Assembly (NCBI RefSeq): GCF_000010525.1
Contig: NC_009937.1
Location: 4,283,501-4,347,500 of the forward strand
Direction of reading: 5' to 3'
Length of the DNA: 64,000 bases
Origin: Azorhizobium caulinodans ORS 571
GTDB taxonomy: Bacteria; Pseudomonadota; Alphaproteobacteria; Rhizobiales; Xanthobacteraceae
Shown: positions 8,479-17,717 of the stretch, in pieces
Layout of the letters: the number at the start of each line of letters is the position of its first letter
How positions within the stretch are numbered: position 1 is the stretch's first letter
Notes under the pieces: generated by a model
Database searches by the model: none
The model's input: the letters and a program-made list of their open reading frames with translations, nothing else
What the model was told of the DNA's origin: nothing
Program-made: the position numbers and the translations under genes

Positions 8479-9795
8479 ATGGCTCAAGCCGCTCAGCCGG
8501 CCAGCGAATCCCAGCGCTGGGTCCAATTGATCTGCGGCGTCGTCTGCATGGCGATGATCGCGAACCTGCAATACGGATGGACGCTCTTCGTCGATCCCAT
8601 CGAGGCCAAGCATCAGTGGGGCCGTGCGGCCATCCAGCTGGCCTTCACCATCTTCGTGCTGACGGAAACCTGGCTGGTGCCGGTCGAGGCCTGGTTCGTG
8701 GATCGCTACGGCCCGCGCGTGGTGCTGATGTTCGGCGCGGTCATGATCGCACTCGCCTGGTCGCTCAACTCCATCGCCAGTTCGCTGTTCGTGCTCTATG
8801 CGGCCTCGGTCGTCGCGGGCATCGGCGCCGGCGCGGTGTACGGCACCTGCGTCGGTAACGCGCTGAAGTGGTTCCCCCACAACCGCGGCCTTGCGGCCGG
8901 CGTCACCGCGGCCGGCTTCGGCGCGGGCGCGGCGATCACCGTCGTTCCGATCGCCCAGATGATCGCCAGCCACGGCTACGAGACCGCCTTCCTCACCTTC
9001 GGCATCGGCCAGGGCGTGGTGGTGTTCGTGCTCTCCTTCTTCATCCGCAAGCCGCCGGCCGTGATGGCGCCGCCGAAGAAGGTGTCCCGCCTGCCGCAGA
9101 GCAAGATCAGCTATGCGCCGCGCCAGACGCTCTCCAAGCCGATCTTCTGGCTGCTCTATGCCATGTTCGTCATGGTCGCCTCGGGTGGCCTCATGGCGGC
9201 GGCGCAGATCGCTCCCATCGCCCACGACTTCAAGGTGGCCGACGTTCCGGTGACCCTGCTGGGCGTGCAGATGGCGGCCCTCACCTTCGCCATCTCGCTG
9301 GACCGCGTGTTCGACGGCTTCGGCCGCCCCTTCTTCGGCTGGGTGTCGGATAACATCGGCCGCGAGAACACCATGTTCATCGCCTTCGCGGTGGCGGCGG
9401 GCTCGCTGGCCATGCTCGTGTACCAGGGCCAGAATCCTTACGTGTTCGTGATCTTCTCGGCGCTGTTCTTCGGCGTGTTCGGCGAGATCTACTCGCTGTT
9501 CCCCGCCACCTGCGGCGACACGTTCGGCTCCAAGTTCGCGGCCACCAACGCCGGCATGCTCTACACCGCCAAGGGCACCGCCGCCCTTCTGGTGCCGCTC
9601 GCGAGCCTCATCGCCGTGCGCTACGGCTGGTCGGCGGTGTTCGCCATCGCCATGACGCTGAATATCGTGGCGGCCTTCCTCGCCATGTTCGTTCTGAAGC
9701 CCTGGCGCAGCCGCTTCCTCGCCCGTTCGGCGGTAGAGGCCGAGGCGGAGGAGCGCAATGCGGCAGCCTGGAAGGCCTCCGAAGCCGCCCACTGA
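8479..9795 (+). CDS. oxlT: oxalate/formate antiporter, major facilitator family
   Basis: A 438-residue inner-membrane protein with twelve hydrophobic segments. The family's exchangers import oxalate against formate produced by intracellular oxalate decarboxylation. Seen: QYGWTLFVDPIEAKHQWGRAAIQ near the N terminus (typical OxlT subfamily), the MFS loop motif WFVDRYGPRVV, and GFGRPFFGWVSDNIGREN in the second half. No formyl-CoA transferase or oxalyl-CoA decarboxylase gene lies next to it, so the exact substrate is inferred from family similarity alone. A strong terminator follows. Confidence 0.88.
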   Translation: MAQAAQPASESQRWVQLICGVVCMAMIANLQYGWTLFVDPIEAKHQWGRAAIQLAFTIFVLTETWLVPVEAWFVDRYGPRVVLMFGAVMIALAWSLNSIASSLFVLYAASVVAGIGAGAVYGTCVGNALKWFPHNRGLAAGVTAAGFGAGAAITVVPIAQMIASHGYETAFLTFGIGQGVVVFVLSFFIRKPPAVMAPPKKVSRLPQSKISYAPRQTLSKPIFWLLYAMFVMVASGGLMAAAQIAPIAHDFKVADVPVTLLGVQMAALTFAISLDRVFDGFGRPFFGWVSDNIGRENTMFIAFAVAAGSLAMLVYQGQNPYVFVIFSALFFGVFGEIYSLFPATCGDTFGSKFAATNAGMLYTAKGTAALLVPLASLIAVRYGWSAVFAIAMTLNIVAAFLAMFVLKPWRSRFLARSAVEAEAEERNAAAWKASEAAH

Positions 9796-9820
9796 TCTCC
9801 CGACAGTCAGAAACGACGAA

Positions 9821-9848
9821 GGGCGGAGCCGCTGGCTCCGCCCTTTTT
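9821..9848 (+). terminator. Rho-independent terminator after oxlT
   Basis: A 10-bp stem (GGGCGGAGCC / GGCTCCGCCC) with a three-base loop is followed by five T. It lies 26 bases after the oxlT stop. Confidence 0.9.
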
Positions 9849-9950
9849 CATTGGGATTGGCCCACCGGTGCGATGAAGACGGTGGCGGCCCAGCGCCGGA
9901 GGCTCAACACCATGGCGCTCCAAGGGCGCCACAGCCGTCCGCTCCCTCTC

Positions 9951-10979
9951 TTATTGAACAGCCTGCGCCCGGCTGGAGCGCGGCTTCTGGGGCGGCCGGG
10001 CCGGGAGGGGCACAGCTGCAGGCGCCGCAACGGGCGTTGGCGGGGCGAGGGAATGGCGGGAGAACAAAGCCCAGCTCTCCATCCCGGCGTCGATGTCGCC
10101 ATTGCGCAGGCCGAGGAAGACCGTGGCCAGCTCGGGCGTCGTCTTGACCCGCGCCGGGGACTGGTGGCCGCCCCGCTCCACCCGATAGAGCGCCACTTCG
10201 CCGGGCGGCGTGCAGCCCTCCCAGCGCCGGACGGAGACGGTGGTGCCGTCGAGGCGGTTAAGGTCCGGCAGATCCTGCACCTGCGATTCGCCGCAGCCGT
10301 TCAGCGCGGCATAGAGCTGGGCGCTGTCGGGGGCGGAAAGGGTGGCGCCCATGGGCGTCCAGAAGCCGTCCCAGGCGATGACCGGATCGGCCGTGCCGTG
10401 AATGAACATGATGGGCACCGGCCGGCTGGGGCGGCACTGCTCGCGATAATTGGCGGGCGCCGTCGCCATGATGACCGAGAAGGCCGCATAGAGATCGGCA
10501 TGCTCGCAGGCCATCCGCTCCACCATGAAGCCACCGTTGGAGATGCCCATCATGTAGATGCGGTTGGGATCAGCGATGCCTTCGGCCACCAGTTGCTGGG
10601 TCAGGGTGACGAGGAAGGTCACGTCGTCGCCGGGCGTCAGCATCGCCTTCAGGCGCATGGCCGCAGGCCGGCCGTCGTTCCACACCCGGCCGATTCCCTG
10701 CGGATAGACGGCGACGAAGCGGTTGCGCGCGGCGGTCTCCTCAAGGCCGAGATAGCCCATGAAGCCTTCCGCGCTCTCGCCCGCCCCGTGCAGGGCGATC
10801 ACCACCGGCAGCGGTGTCGTCGCTCCGGACGGGCGCGACAGCAGGAAGGACCGCTGCTCGGTCCCCGCCGTCATCGTCCGTTCCACCACTTCCGCGCGGG
10901 CCGTCGCCGCCCCCAGAGCGGCCCACATCGCACAGGCCCACAGGCCCATCCGCCACGCGGCGGAACGCACACCGACCAT
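9951..10979 (-). CDS. secreted polyhydroxybutyrate depolymerase-like / feruloyl esterase-like (LpqC family) hydrolase
   Basis: A 342-residue alpha/beta hydrolase with an N-terminal signal peptide ending near ATARA. Seen: the oxyanion strand PVVIALHGAGESAEGFM, the nucleophile GISNGGFM, the acid region FIHGTADPVIAWDG and the His region RGGHQSP. This arrangement is that of the CE1/LpqC esterase family, which includes PHB depolymerases and feruloyl esterases. The last 40 residues are Pro/Ala-rich and probably disordered. It would act in the periplasm or outside the cell. The substrate cannot be told from the sequence. Confidence 0.85.
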   Translation of the reverse strand: MVGVRSAAWRMGLWACAMWAALGAATARAEVVERTMTAGTEQRSFLLSRPSGATTPLPVVIALHGAGESAEGFMGYLGLEETAARNRFVAVYPQGIGRVWNDGRPAAMRLKAMLTPGDDVTFLVTLTQQLVAEGIADPNRIYMMGISNGGFMVERMACEHADLYAAFSVIMATAPANYREQCRPSRPVPIMFIHGTADPVIAWDGFWTPMGATLSAPDSAQLYAALNGCGESQVQDLPDLNRLDGTTVSVRRWEGCTPPGEVALYRVERGGHQSPARVKTTPELATVFLGLRNGDIDAGMESWALFSRHSLAPPTPVAAPAAVPLPARPPQKPRSSRAQAVQ

Positions 10980-11179
10980 CGGCCCCTTTTCTCCACACCT
11001 TGGCGGAAGCTCGGGCCGTCCGGCCGCGTCTTCCCGTCACAGGCTCCGCACGCGGTGCGGCTTCACACGCCCCCGAAAGATGCGCGAATCCCACAGCATC
11101 CGGCCTTTCCTGCGGCGACAATGTGGCTGGAGCGACGCTGTTGCAAGATGGCAACAGCGTCAGGCAGGGGGACTTGGAT

Positions 11180-11193
11180 TTGATCTAGGTCAA
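11180..11193 (+). promoter_or_regulatory. FNR/FixK-type binding site upstream of ompW
   Basis: TTGATCTAGGTCAA matches the TTGAT-N4-ATCAA consensus at nine of ten positions and lies 62 bases before the ompW start. FNR-type control of ompW is well known in other proteobacteria, so low-oxygen activation is likely. Confidence 0.7.
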
Positions 11194-11255
11194 ACTTTGC
11201 CGCCCGCGATGGGGCAAGTGTCGCGCATCAGATTCTTGTGCTGGAGATGGGGCAA

Positions 11256-11966
11256 ATGGCTGGTTTCATCAAGTCTTTCGGCAGCAAGCTCGCAGGCGCC
11301 ACGGCGCTGGCCGGCGTTGCCGCGATCGCTTTCTCGACCCTCGGTGCGGCGCCCGCCGCGGCGGCCGACATGGCCATGCCGGTGAAGGCCGCCCCCGTGG
11401 TGGTGGACACCTGGAACCCCTGGCAGATCCGCCTGCGCATCACGGGCGTCGTCACCAATGACAGCGGCCATGTGAACGGCGTCGCCGGCTCCGGCATCTC
11501 GACCTCGGACACGGTGATCCCCGAGCTCGACATCTCCTACTACTTCACGAAGAACTGGGCGGCCGAACTCATCCTCGGCACCACCTACAGCTACATCGAC
11601 GGCACCGGCAGCCTGAACGGCACCGCTGTCGGCAAGACCTGGCTGCTGCCCCCCACCCTGCTGCTGCAGTATCACTTCACCGACTTCGGCGCCTTCCAGC
11701 CCTACGTCGGCGCCGGCGTGAACTACACCATCTTCTACAACCAGAGCGCCAATCAGGTGACGTCCATCGACGTGAAGAACACCTGGGGCTGGGCGCTGCA
11801 GGCCGGCTTCGACTACATGATCGACCGGCACTGGGGCTGGAACGTGGACGTGAAGAAGATCTTCCTCGAGCCCGACTTCAACGTCACCGTCGGCCGCACG
11901 CCGCTCACCGGCTCCACCAACCTGAGCCCCTGGCTGCTCAGCACCGGTGTGACCTATCGCTTCTGA
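11256..11966 (+). CDS. ompW: OmpW family outer membrane protein
   Basis: A 236-residue protein: signal peptide ending at about AAPAAAAD, then an eight-stranded barrel with family features WQIRLRITGV, IPELDISYYFTKNWAAELI, TLLLQYHFTDFGAFQPYVGAGVNYT and a C-terminal phenylalanine (YRF) recognised by the Bam machine. OmpW proteins form narrow hydrophobic channels. The ATG at 11256 is preferred over one 18 bases upstream because a good ribosome site (GGAGATGGGG) precedes it. It is a single-gene unit with an FNR/FixK-like box and its own terminator. Confidence 0.92.
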   Translation: MAGFIKSFGSKLAGATALAGVAAIAFSTLGAAPAAAADMAMPVKAAPVVVDTWNPWQIRLRITGVVTNDSGHVNGVAGSGISTSDTVIPELDISYYFTKNWAAELILGTTYSYIDGTGSLNGTAVGKTWLLPPTLLLQYHFTDFGAFQPYVGAGVNYTIFYNQSANQVTSIDVKNTWGWALQAGFDYMIDRHWGWNVDVKKIFLEPDFNVTVGRTPLTGSTNLSPWLLSTGVTYRF

Positions 11967-11996
11967 TCCGAACGGATCACTGCACCTTACTCTTCC

Positions 11997-12030
11997 ACAG
12001 CGCGGGGCCTGCCCCGCGCTGTTTGTTTTT
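11997..12030 (+). terminator. Rho-independent terminator after ompW
   Basis: A 12-bp stem (ACAGCGCGGGGC / GCCCCGCGCTGT) is followed by a T-rich tail (TTGTTTTT). Confidence 0.9.
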
Positions 12031-12058
12031 GTCCATGCGCACATTGCATGGCTGCCAA

Positions 12059-12100
12059 GATGCCTCCCGGATGCCGGTTTTCCGCCATAACGGAGGCATC
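12059..12100. repeat. inverted repeat in the sdh leader region
   Basis: GATGCCTCC at 12059-12067 is repeated as GGAGGCATC at 12092-12100, separated by 24 bases. It sits 165 bases before sdhC and could be an operator or an RNA hairpin in the leader. No T tail follows. Confidence 0.45.
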
Positions 12101-12264
12101 CAATCCCCCGCGAAAGGCCGTAACAGCAGGCGGATGAATGATGGCGCTTGGCAGCCCCGCTGCGCTGCGTCATACCACCGCCACAGGTCAGGCCCCCTCC
12201 TTTGGAATTGTTGCGAACAGGCAACGATTGGGATACCTGATCGGTCGATTTCCGGAGGAGGCCC

Positions 12265-12666
12265 ATGGCCGACAGCCCGTCCCGCATTGTGCGACCGCTC
12301 TCTCCCCACCTGCAGATCTACCGTCCGCTGCCGACGATGGTGATGTCCATCGTGCATCGCGCCACGGGGATCGCGCTTTATTTCGGCACCGTGCTGCTGA
12401 TCTGGTGGCTGCTCGCCGCCGCTTCGACGCCGAGCGCCTATGGCTTGTTCACCAGCATCGCCGGATCCTGGATCGGCCGTCTGGTGCTCTTCGGCTACAC
12501 TTGGGCGCTGATCCATCACGCCCTCGGCGGCATCCGCCACCTGATCTGGGACACCATCCGCGGCTTCGGCGCCCAGGAGCGCGTGCTGCTCGCCAAGCTC
12601 ACCCTGGTCGGCTCCGTCACCCTCACGATCATCGTGTGGGTGATCGGTCTCGCCCTGAAGAGCTGA
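12265..12666 (+). CDS. sdhC: succinate dehydrogenase cytochrome b556 subunit
   Basis: This is a membrane anchor of complex II, binding heme b and forming the ubiquinone site with SdhD. The protein has 133 residues with three membrane helices. RPLSPHLQIYRP and the SIVHRATGIAL motif are family signatures, and HHALGGIRHLIWD carries the likely heme histidine. A strong ribosome site (GGAGGAGG) lies before the ATG. It is the first gene of sdhCDAB, followed by sdhD after 10 bases. Confidence 0.96.
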   Translation: MADSPSRIVRPLSPHLQIYRPLPTMVMSIVHRATGIALYFGTVLLIWWLLAAASTPSAYGLFTSIAGSWIGRLVLFGYTWALIHHALGGIRHLIWDTIRGFGAQERVLLAKLTLVGSVTLTIIVWVIGLALKS

Positions 12667-12676
12667 GGGTTTCACC

Positions 12677-13063
12677 ATGCACAGCCCCATGCGCACCCCG
12701 CTCGGCCGCGTCCGCGGTCTCGGCTCCGCCCGCTCCGGCACCGAGCACTTCTTCCTTCAGCGCCTGACCGCGATCGGCAACCTGATCCTCGTGGTCATCA
12801 CGCTCGGGATCATGATTTCGCTGCTCGGCGCCGGCTACAACGCCGCCCACGCCACGCTCGGAAACCCGATCGTGGCCGTGGTGATCCTGCTGCTCCTGCT
12901 CTCCGTAACGACGCACATGCGCATCGGCATGCAGGTCGTCATCGAGGACTATGTCCACTCCGAGGGACTGAAGGTGGCGCTGATCATCGCCAACACCTTC
13001 TTCACCACGGTGGTCGGCCTGGCCGGCGCCTTCGCTGTTCTCAAGATCAGCCTGGGAGGCTGA
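12677..13063 (+). CDS. sdhD: succinate dehydrogenase hydrophobic membrane anchor subunit
   Basis: The second membrane anchor of complex II, 128 residues with three hydrophobic helices. An N-terminal [23 protein letters not shown] and the heme-region [19 protein letters not shown] are typical of the alphaproteobacterial subunit. It ends one base before the sdhA start, so translation is probably coupled. Confidence 0.95.
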   Translation: MHSPMRTPLGRVRGLGSARSGTEHFFLQRLTAIGNLILVVITLGIMISLLGAGYNAAHATLGNPIVAVVILLLLLSVTTHMRIGMQVVIEDYVHSEGLKVALIIANTFFTTVVGLAGAFAVLKISLGG

Positions 13064-13064
13064 C

Positions 13065-14897
13065 ATGGCTGAATCCACCAACGGCGCCGCCGCCCCCGGC
13101 ATCAACGGCCGCGCCTATCAGGTCACGGACCATACCTATGACGTGCTCGTCGTCGGCGCCGGCGGCGCGGGCCTGCGCGCTGTCGTCGGCTGCTCCGAGG
13201 CGGGACTTCGCACCGCCTGCGTGACCAAGGTCTTCCCCACCCGCTCCCACACGGTGGCCGCCCAGGGCGGCGTCGCCGCTTCCCTCGCCAACATGGGCGA
13301 GGACAAGTGGGAATGGCACATGTACGACACCGTGAAGGGGTCGGACTGGCTGGGTGACCAGGACGCCATCGAATATCTGGTGCGCAATGCGCCGGCCGCC
13401 GTCTACGAGCTCGAGCACTGGGGCGTGCCCTTCTCGCGCACGGAGGACGGCAAGATCTACCAGCGCCCCTTCGGCGGCATGACCACGCACTTCGGCAAGG
13501 GCACCGCCCAGCGCACCTGCGCCGCCGCCGACCGCACCGGCCATGCCATGCTGCACACGCTCTATGGCGCGGCGCTGAAGCACAAGGCCGAGTTCTTCAT
13601 CGAATACTTCGCTATCGACCTCATCATGGACGAGGACGGCCGTTGCTGCGGCATCGTCGCCCTGAAGATGGACGACGGCACGCTGCACCGCTTCCGCGCC
13701 AACCTCACCATCCTGGCGACGGGCGGCTATGGCCGCGCCTATTTCTCCGCCACCTCCGCCCACACCTGCACGGGTGACGGCGGCGGCATGGTGCTGCGCG
13801 CCGGCCTGCCGCTCCAGGACATGGAGTTCGTGCAGTTCCACCCGACCGGCATCTACGGCTCGGGCTGCCTCATCACCGAAGGCTCGCGCGGCGAAGGCGG
13901 CTACCTGACCAATTCCGAGGGCGAGCGCTTCATGGAGCGCTATGCCCCCTCGGCCAAGGACCTCGCCTCGCGCGACGTGGTGTCCCGCTCCATGACCATG
14001 GAGATCCGCGAGGGACGCGGCGTCGGCAAGAACAAGGACCACATCTTCCTGCATCTGGATCACCTCGATCCGGCGATCCTGCACGAGCGCCTGCCGGGCA
14101 TCTCGGAAAGCGCCCGTATCTTCGCCGGCGTGGACGTGACCCGCGAGCCGATCCCGGTGATCCCCACCGTCCACTACAACATGGGCGGCATCCCGACGAA
14201 CTATCACGGCGAGGTGCTGAACAAGGTGGGCGGTGACCCGGACAAGGTGGTGCCGGGCCTCATGGCCATCGGCGAAGCTGCCTGCGTGTCGGTGCACGGC
14301 GCTAACCGCCTCGGCTCCAACTCGCTCATCGATCTCGTGGTGTTCGGCCGCGCGGCGGCGCTCCGGGCCGCCGAGTTGGTGCGCCCCGGCGAGAAGCAGC
14401 GCGAGCTGCCGGCGGATGGCGGCGAACTGGCCCTCTCGCGCCTCGACCGCTTCCGCAACGCCTCCGGCGATACGCCGACGGCCGAGCTGCGCGGCAACAT
14501 GCAGCGCGTGATGCAGAACAACTGCGCCGTGTTCCGCACCGGCGAGGTGCTGGAGGAAGGGCACACGCTCATCCATGACGTGTTCAAGGCCTCCAGCAAC
14601 ATCCGGGTCTCCGACCGCTCGCTGGTCTGGAACTCGGACCTCATCGAGACGCTGGAATACGACAATCTCATCGCCCAGGCCGTCGTGACCATGGACAGCG
14701 CGCTGAACCGCAAGGAAAGCCGCGGCGCCCATGCCCGCGAGGACTTCCCGGACCGCGACGACGTGAACTGGATGAAGCACACGCTGGCTTACATCGACAC
14801 GGCGAGCGGCGAGGTGAAGCTCGAGGACCGGCCGGTCCACACCTACACGCTGTCGAACGACATCCAGTACATCGAGCCCAAGAAGCGCGTGTACTGA
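13065..14897 (+). CDS. sdhA: succinate dehydrogenase flavoprotein subunit
   Basis: This is the catalytic subunit that oxidises succinate to fumarate in the TCA cycle and respiratory chain. The 610 residues contain the FAD Rossmann motif [11 protein letters not shown] (about 30-39) and the covalent-flavin histidine in SHTVAAQGG (His62). They also contain the substrate-site [11 protein letters not shown] and [11 protein letters not shown], and the C-terminal [19 protein letters not shown]. The length matches the family. It follows sdhD directly, and sdhB starts 80 bases further on. Confidence 0.98.
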   Translation: MAESTNGAAAPGINGRAYQVTDHTYDVLVVGAGGAGLRAVVGCSEAGLRTACVTKVFPTRSHTVAAQGGVAASLANMGEDKWEWHMYDTVKGSDWLGDQDAIEYLVRNAPAAVYELEHWGVPFSRTEDGKIYQRPFGGMTTHFGKGTAQRTCAAADRTGHAMLHTLYGAALKHKAEFFIEYFAIDLIMDEDGRCCGIVALKMDDGTLHRFRANLTILATGGYGRAYFSATSAHTCTGDGGGMVLRAGLPLQDMEFVQFHPTGIYGSGCLITEGSRGEGGYLTNSEGERFMERYAPSAKDLASRDVVSRSMTMEIREGRGVGKNKDHIFLHLDHLDPAILHERLPGISESARIFAGVDVTREPIPVIPTVHYNMGGIPTNYHGEVLNKVGGDPDKVVPGLMAIGEAACVSVHGANRLGSNSLIDLVVFGRAAALRAAELVRPGEKQRELPADGGELALSRLDRFRNASGDTPTAELRGNMQRVMQNNCAVFRTGEVLEEGHTLIHDVFKASSNIRVSDRSLVWNSDLIETLEYDNLIAQAVVTMDSALNRKESRGAHAREDFPDRDDVNWMKHTLAYIDTASGEVKLEDRPVHTYTLSNDIQYIEPKKRVY

Positions 14898-14977
14898 GCC
14901 CCGCGTGACACTATCGGGCCGGCCCAGCGGGGCCGGCTCTCTCGCACGACCGGCGCAGCCGACGATTGGGACGCACC

Positions 14978-15763
14978 ATGGCTGAGTTCACCCTCCCGAA
15001 GAATTCGCAGATCACAAAGGGCAAGACCTGGCCGAAGCCCCAGGCTGCCAAGAAGGTCACCGAGTTCCGCGTCTATCGCTGGAACCCCGATGACGGGAAG
15101 AACCCGTCCATCGACACCTATTACGTGGACCGCGAAGCCTGCGGCCCCATGGTTCTCGATGGTCTCATCTACATCAAGAACCACATCGATCCGACCCTGA
15201 CCTTCCGCCGCTCCTGCCGCGAGGGCGTGTGCGGGTCGTGCGCCATGAACATCGGCGGCACCAATACGCTGGCCTGCACCAAGGGCATGGACGAAGTGCT
15301 GGTGAAGGGCTCGGTGAACATCTACCCGCTGCCGCACATGGAAGTGGTGAAGGACCTCGTTCCCGACCTCACCCGCTTTTACGCGCAGCACGCCTCGATC
15401 GAGCCGTGGCTCCAGACCGACTCCGCCGCGCCCGAGAAGGAGTGGCGCCAGTCGAAGGAAGACCGCGAGCGGCTGGATGGCCTCTATGAGTGCATCCTGT
15501 GCGCCTGCTGCTCCACCTCCTGCCCGAGCTACTGGTGGAACGGCGACCGCTACCTCGGCCCGGCGGCCCTGCTCCAGGCCAACCGCTGGCTGAAGGACAG
15601 CCGCGACGAGCGCACCGGCGCCCGCCTCGACAATCTGGAAGACCCCTTCCGGCTCTACCGCTGCCACACCATCATGAACTGCGCGCAGGCCTGCCCGAAG
15701 GGTCTCAACCCCGCCAAGGCCATCGCCGAAATCAAGAAGATGATGGTGGAACGCCAGATCTGA
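14978..15763 (+). CDS. sdhB: succinate dehydrogenase iron-sulfur subunit
   Basis: It passes electrons from the flavin to the quinone site. The 261 residues hold the [2Fe-2S] ligands in [13 protein letters not shown] with a later LAC. The [4Fe-4S] and [3Fe-4S] ligands lie in [12 protein letters not shown] and [17 protein letters not shown]. The ATG at 14978 (MAEFTLPK) is preferred over one four codons upstream by length and by the ribosome-site spacing (GGGACG). It is the last gene of the operon; two hairpins with T tails follow. Confidence 0.97.
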   Translation: MAEFTLPKNSQITKGKTWPKPQAAKKVTEFRVYRWNPDDGKNPSIDTYYVDREACGPMVLDGLIYIKNHIDPTLTFRRSCREGVCGSCAMNIGGTNTLACTKGMDEVLVKGSVNIYPLPHMEVVKDLVPDLTRFYAQHASIEPWLQTDSAAPEKEWRQSKEDRERLDGLYECILCACCSTSCPSYWWNGDRYLGPAALLQANRWLKDSRDERTGARLDNLEDPFRLYRCHTIMNCAQACPKGLNPAKAIAEIKKMMVERQI

Positions 15764-15791
15764 CGGCGTTTCTCCGCCGCCCTTTCGCAGA

Positions 15792-15822
15792 ACGCGCGCC
15801 CCGGTGGCGCGCGTTTTGTTTT
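15792..15822 (+). terminator. Rho-independent terminator of the sdhCDAB operon
   Basis: A 9-bp stem (ACGCGCGCC / GGCGCGCGT) with a five-base loop is followed by TTTTGTTTT, 29 bases after the sdhB stop. Confidence 0.88.
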
Positions 15823-15861
15823 GAGGCGCTCGGATGCATCCACCGACACCCGGACAAAGCA

Positions 15862-15895
15862 AAGGCCCGGCGGACAATCCGCCGGGCCTTCGTTT
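15862..15895. terminator. second hairpin, probably bidirectional terminator between sdhB and the convergent gene
   Basis: A perfect 13-bp stem (AAGGCCCGGCGGA / TCCGCCGGGCCTT) with loop CAA is followed by CGTTTT on the plus strand. On the minus strand a T-containing tail follows. It lies between the convergent ends of sdhB and the histone-like gene. Confidence 0.8.
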
Positions 15896-15917
15896 TATGA
15901 GGCTTCAGAGCCGAGGA

Positions 15918-16835
15918 TCAGGCCTTCTTGGGCGCCTTCGGCTTGGTGACGGGCCCCTTGGCCTTCGCCGGCGCGCTCGCCTTGGCAGGCGCCGCAGCCT
16001 TGGCGGTCTTGGTCACCGGCTTCGCGGCCGGCGCCTTCGGGGCCTCTTCCTTGGCCGGAGCGGGCTTGGCGGCAGCGGGCTTGGCGGCAGCAGTCTTGGC
16101 GGCAGCAGTCTTGGCAGCCGCAGGCTTCGTGGCCTTCACCGGAGCCTTGGCGGGCTTCGCCTCGGTCTTCGGCGCCTCGACCGGAGCGGGGGCCGGAGCC
16201 GGCACCGCCGCCTTGGCAGGCTTCGCAGCGGGCTTCGCCTTCGCGGCAGGCTTGGCGGCCTTCGCCGGAGCCTTCGTCTCAACGGCGGGCGCTTCGGCCT
16301 TCGCGGCGGCGGACTTTGCAGCGGGAGCAGATTTTGCCGCCTTGGCCGGAGCCTTCGGCGCCTCGGCCTTCACCGGAGCCTTGGCCGCAGCAGCCTTCGG
16401 AGCGGTCTTGGATGCGGCGGTCTTGGCCGCGGGCGCCTTGGGAGCCGCAGCCGCCTTGGCCGGAGCCTTCTTGGGAGCGGATTTGGCCGGAGCCGCCTTC
16501 ACCGCTTCGGCCTTGGGGGCCTCGGGCGCTGCCTTCGCGACAGCAGCCTTGGGAGCCGCAGCCTTGGCGGCGGCCGGCTTGGGGGCCTTGGCAGCGGGAG
16601 CCTTCGCGGCGGGAGCCTTGGTCGCCGTCTTGGCGGCGGGCTTCGGGGCCGGCGCCTTGGCGCTCACCTTGGCAGCCGGTGCCTTCGCGGCGATGGCCTT
16701 CGGCTTGGCCGGCGCCTGAGTCAGGGCCGAAGCAGCCAGAACCTTGATTTCCTCCGGGGAGATGCTCCCCGGATCCCGCAGCGCCTTCGCTGCGATCCGG
16801 CTGACCTCTTCACCCTTAACGTCGCTTTTCGCCAT
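15918..16835 (-). CDS. Ala/Lys/Pro-rich histone H1-like protein
   Basis: A protein of 305 residues. Residues 1-40 are a short ordered region (VSRIAAKALRDPGSISPEEIKVLAASALTQ). The rest is a long low-complexity tail of AKAP/AAKA-type units rich in Lys, Ala and Pro, ending KAKGPVTKPKAPKKA. This composition matches the C-terminal tail of histone H1 and bacterial HctB/AlgP-like proteins, which bind DNA without sequence preference. A nucleoid role is inferred from composition only. Repetitive coding of this kind is prone to length changes between strains. The gene is a single unit, convergent with the sdh operon. Confidence 0.8.
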   Translation of the reverse strand: MAKSDVKGEEVSRIAAKALRDPGSISPEEIKVLAASALTQAPAKPKAIAAKAPAAKVSAKAPAPKPAAKTATKAPAAKAPAAKAPKPAAAKAAAPKAAVAKAAPEAPKAEAVKAAPAKSAPKKAPAKAAAAPKAPAAKTAASKTAPKAAAAKAPVKAEAPKAPAKAAKSAPAAKSAAAKAEAPAVETKAPAKAAKPAAKAKPAAKPAKAAVPAPAPAPVEAPKTEAKPAKAPVKATKPAAAKTAAAKTAAAKPAAAKPAPAKEEAPKAPAAKPVTKTAKAAAPAKASAPAKAKGPVTKPKAPKKA

Positions 16836-17146
16836 GCAAGCCTCCGATTGCGCGCCGGGCGGAGTGCGCCTGTCAGCGAATCAGCCGCGCACCGGCATTC
16901 GCGATACATCGGCGCGAAAATCTGAAATTTGGTTAACGCCAAGCGCCCGCACGGAATTCCGCCCGCAATTCTCGCGGCATGGGCGCTGCCGCACTCCGGA
17001 CACCGCGCTGTCATCGCCCCGTCGACGAAGCGGGCTAATCCCCGCTGCCGTCGCGCCACGTCCCGCGGCTGGGACCTGCCAGGCCGGAGGGCTTCCTCCT
17101 GCCTGGCCGGGTTCCGGGATGCGGCGCGCCTGTACGGAGGCCCTTC
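16836..17146. other. 311-bp intergenic region between divergent genes
   Basis: This gap must hold the promoters of the histone-like gene (minus) and of the phosphatase-like gene (plus). A less GC-rich patch around 16915-16940 may be part of a promoter. I see no reading frame with family features, no RNA gene and no clear operator. Confidence 0.5.
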
Positions 17147-17659
17147 ATGACCCATTTGCCCAGCATCGCGGCGGACCTTGGCCCGACGGCGGCAGGACTG
17201 TCGTCCCTGCCCCAGCGTCCATCCATCCTGTTCGCCTGCCGCGACAATTCCGGCGTCAGCCTGCTGGCGGAGGCCATCGCCCACCAGACCCACCATCAGT
17301 TGCGCGCCTTCAGCGCCGGCATCCATGGCAGCGGCGCCGTGGATGACGCGCTCGTGGAGTGCCTTGAAAGCGAGGGCATCCCCGCCGACGGGCTCAGTTC
17401 AAAGCCCATGGAGGTTTTCGGCTTCTCGGGCGCCCCGCGCATCGACCTCGTGGTGGCGCTGGTCGCCGGTGCCCGCGAGCGGATCGAACGCCTCTCGGGC
17501 GTCGCGCGCATTCCCGTTGAGACCTGGAGCTTCGCGGATCCGACTGCGGTCGCCGATCCGCGGCGCCGCCGCCATCTCTATCGCATGATGATGCCGCGCC
17601 TGCGCGCCGCCATCTCCGGCCTCGCCGCAAGCCGCGCCGAGCCCGCCTTCGCCGCCTGA
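17147..17659 (+). CDS. low-molecular-weight phosphatase / arsenate reductase fold protein with degenerate P-loop
   Basis: A 170-residue protein. PSILFACRDNSGVSLLAEAI corresponds to the phosphate loop of low-molecular-weight tyrosine phosphatases and ArsC (C-x5-R-S). The expected arginine is Val37 here, while Cys31 and the following Ser are kept. The region around SFADPTAV resembles the DP general-acid loop. Loss of the phosphate-binding arginine suggests it is not a standard phosphatase; it may bind a ligand or act as a thiol protein. It is monocistronic, convergent with denD. Confidence 0.72.
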   Translation: MTHLPSIAADLGPTAAGLSSLPQRPSILFACRDNSGVSLLAEAIAHQTHHQLRAFSAGIHGSGAVDDALVECLESEGIPADGLSSKPMEVFGFSGAPRIDLVVALVAGARERIERLSGVARIPVETWSFADPTAVADPRRRRHLYRMMMPRLRAAISGLAASRAEPAFAA

Positions 17660-17662
17660 CAT

Positions 17663-17694
17663 AAAAAGGGCACCGGCCGCTTCAGCCGATGCCC
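17663..17694 (-). terminator. Rho-independent terminator of the denD unit
   Basis: Read on the minus strand, GGGCATCGGC / GCCGGTGCCC forms a stem with one mismatch, followed by TTTTT. It lies just past the denD stop. Confidence 0.75.
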
Positions 17695-17717
17695 CTCAAG
17701 TCCGGCAGTTGCGGGGC

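Noticed and set aside
13047-14840. 597-codon open frame antisense to sdhA
   Set aside because: It is the GC-rich shadow of sdhA: no family features, His/Arg/Gly/Val-rich composition, and sdhA is certain.
15834-16925. Gly/Leu/Arg/Ser-rich frame opposite the histone-like gene
   Set aside because: It is the complement of the Ala/Lys/Pro repeats. The minus frame has a sensible start and N-terminal domain, so that strand was chosen.
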